From positions 1-6,113 of the forward strand of contig CALKRO010000156.1 of NCBI GenBank assembly GCA_937990205.1: 6,113 nucleotides of DNA, given 5' to 3'. A model generated the notes under the pieces. That model had not been told where the DNA came from, did not search any database, and worked only from the letters and a program-made list of their open reading frames with translations. This DNA is from an uncultured Candidatus Saccharibacteria bacterium (GTDB lineage: Bacteria > Patescibacteriota > Saccharimonadia > Saccharimonadales > Saccharimonadaceae). Position numbers and translations under genes: made by a program. This document shows, piece after piece, positions 5,520 through 6,113 of the stretch (positions are counted from its first letter, which is position 1; each line of letters opens with the position of its first letter).

Positions 5520-5766
5520 ATGGACTCCTCTCCGGGCTTTTGCCCTAGCAAAATCAAATTTTGTTCGGGACCATCCCGGAACAACCCCAGCCAAAGCTCT
5601 CTTTTCGCAAAGTGGGGTAGCTACACACGAAAGCTTCCTGCATAAGTATCCCACTTTGATCAAAGTTGGTGTTAATTCCTACGTTTTGAAGGTACTAGAA
5701 TATTTCATTTCTGAATGGTTCTTTTCTATAAGCTTTCTGATTGGCTAAGCCTTTCTCGAGCGTATA
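5520..5766 (-). ncRNA. Long structured 5' leader of the INLTPH gene (candidate cis-regulatory RNA)
   Basis: The predicted leader is about 247 nt. Next to the ribosome site lie three adjacent hairpins: GGGC-AAAA-GCCC (5545-5534), CAAAAT-TTG-ATTTTG (5563-5549), and GTTC-x-GGGA-TGG-TCCC-GAAC (5582-5563, one bulge). Further upstream, CAAAGTGGG (5661-5653) can pair with CCCACTTTG (5618-5610), closing a loop of about 34 nt. The same CAAAGT can instead pair with the adjacent ACTTTG (5666-5661) as the palindrome ACTTTGATCAAAGT (5653-5666). I recognise no named riboswitch class. The exact 5' end is predicted from the promoter. Confidence 0.5.
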
Positions 5767-5865
5767 ACTCATATTATAGAACATATGCTTAAAATTGTCA
5801 ATATAATACATGCTTATTTTGTAAAAAACAACTATAATACAATATACCGCCAGTGTTGTTTCCAT
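5695..5865 (-). CDS. Doubtful 56-aa membrane peptide
   Basis: From ATG 5865 the frame gives METTLAVYCIIVVFYKISMY..., with one hydrophobic stretch (residues 5-22) followed by a basic tail. A -10 box (TATAAT, 5883-5878) with a moderate -35 (TTAACC, 5906-5901) at 17 bp would start transcription about 6 nt before this ATG. Against it: the consensus promoter at 5773-5801 lies inside the frame, there is no Shine-Dalgarno, and AT-rich DNA often yields hydrophobic frames by chance. It may equally be plain intergenic DNA. Confidence 0.25.
   Translation of the reverse strand: METTLAVYCIIVVFYKISMYYIDNFKHMFYNMSYTLEKGLANQKAYRKEPFRNEIF
5773..5801 (-). promoter_or_regulatory. Perfect-consensus sigma70 promoter
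   Basis: On the minus strand TTGACA (5801-5796), a 17-bp spacer and TATAAT (5778-5773) match consensus at all twelve positions. Transcription should start near 5766 and run through the structured leader into the gene at 5519. Confidence 0.85.
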
Positions 5866-5902
5866 TAAAAAGTTCAAATTATACCATATTTAGGAACTGA
5901 GG

Positions 5903-6113
5903 TTAAAAATCTAATTTAAATGTATTACTATCTCTAATATAAGACTCGCCAATTTTCCCGTCTAAAATATCTAGAATATTCGGATCGTAATTACAGATAG
6001 TGCTTATTTCAAATACGTCAAAATTGTTAGGACTATTCAGATATTCCTCGCTTTCATCCCCAGCAAGAAATCTCCATCCACTATCATTTGAAAAATTCTT
6101 ATCTGGATCTTCT
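5903..6113 (-). CDS. DUF2185 / Imm33-type immunity protein, C-terminal part
   Basis: The frame enters from the right edge (first full codon at 6112) and ends at TAA 5905-5903, giving 69 residues without a start in the window. The segments SGWRFLAGDESEEYLNSPNN and ISTICNYDPNILDILDGKIG have the order characteristic, from memory, of DUF2185/Imm33: GWRF-sGDE-eeYl-d, then T-I-c-NydP-Il-lLd, then G-y--r. Imm33 proteins are predicted immunity proteins of polymorphic toxin systems, which neutralise a cognate toxin; DUF2185 members also occur without a toxin. The matching toxin, if any, would be expected upstream, beyond the right edge. The C-terminus is complete. Confidence 0.75.
   Translation of the reverse strand, partial: EDPDKNFSNDSGWRFLAGDESEEYLNSPNNFDVFEISTICNYDPNILDILDGKIGESYIRDSNTFKLDF

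Noticed and set aside
5520..5663. N-terminal extension of the INLTPH protein to a start at 5663
   Set aside because: AGGAG sits 5 nt before the ATG at 5519, the family starts at this Met, and the extension would translate the hairpin-rich leader.
5127..5748. Two overlapping + strand frames (172 and 189 aa) opposite the INLTPH gene
   Set aside because: They are shadows of the G+C-richer minus-strand gene and its leader, with no ribosome site and no recognisable domains.

Overview
This 6.1-kb window comes from an AT-rich bacterial chromosome with very compact genes. TGA is used as an ordinary stop, which excludes the recoded Gracilibacteria and Absconditabacteria lineages. Promoters are near-consensus sigma70 type (TTGACA or TTGAAA, 17-bp spacer, TATAAT-like), and both tRNA genes encode their own CCA end. 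Small genes, several start codons lying almost on top of a -10 box, and an acidic hypothetical protein would fit a Patescibacteria/CPR lineage such as Saccharibacteria. That placement is inference only, because no phylogenetic marker is present.

Layout. Positions 1-522 (+) hold the end of a surface-type thioredoxin-fold protein with a CPHC active site. It faces a Nudix hydrolase (569-1129, -). Positions 1332-1983 (-) form a self-contained cassette (strong promoter, Shine-Dalgarno, terminator) for an unrecognised protein of about 176 aa whose reading frame is broken twice. A divergent promoter region with a palindrome and an orphan hairpin/T-tract leads to a membrane-anchored alpha/beta-hydrolase-like protein (2155-3099, +). 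Next comes a 350-bp non-coding stretch with inverted repeats, a terminator and a 40-bp tandem duplication. A tRNA-Tyr(GTA)/tRNA-Thr(GGT) operon (3454-3633, +) follows, with its own consensus promoter and a terminator that works in both directions.

The right-hand 2.3 kb is on the minus strand. Reading from the right edge, it holds the C-terminal part of a DUF2185/Imm33-type immunity protein (5903-6113, visible in the raw sequence although it has no start inside the window) and a doubtful 56-aa membrane peptide. Then comes a textbook promoter (5773-5801) feeding a leader of roughly 250 nt rich in hairpins, a small conserved 'INLTPH' protein (5187-5519) of phage/accessory type, and a terminator. 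Last is a nucleotidyltransferase with CCA-adding/poly(A)-polymerase family motifs fused to a long Asp/Tyr-rich acidic N-terminus (3780-5093).

The genes do not form one obvious pathway. The most interesting elements are the structured leader with mutually exclusive pairings, the acidic CCA-enzyme-like nucleotidyltransferase convergent with the tRNA operon, the twice-frameshifted cassette, and the immunity gene at the edge. The window alone does not demonstrate a defence or conflict system.
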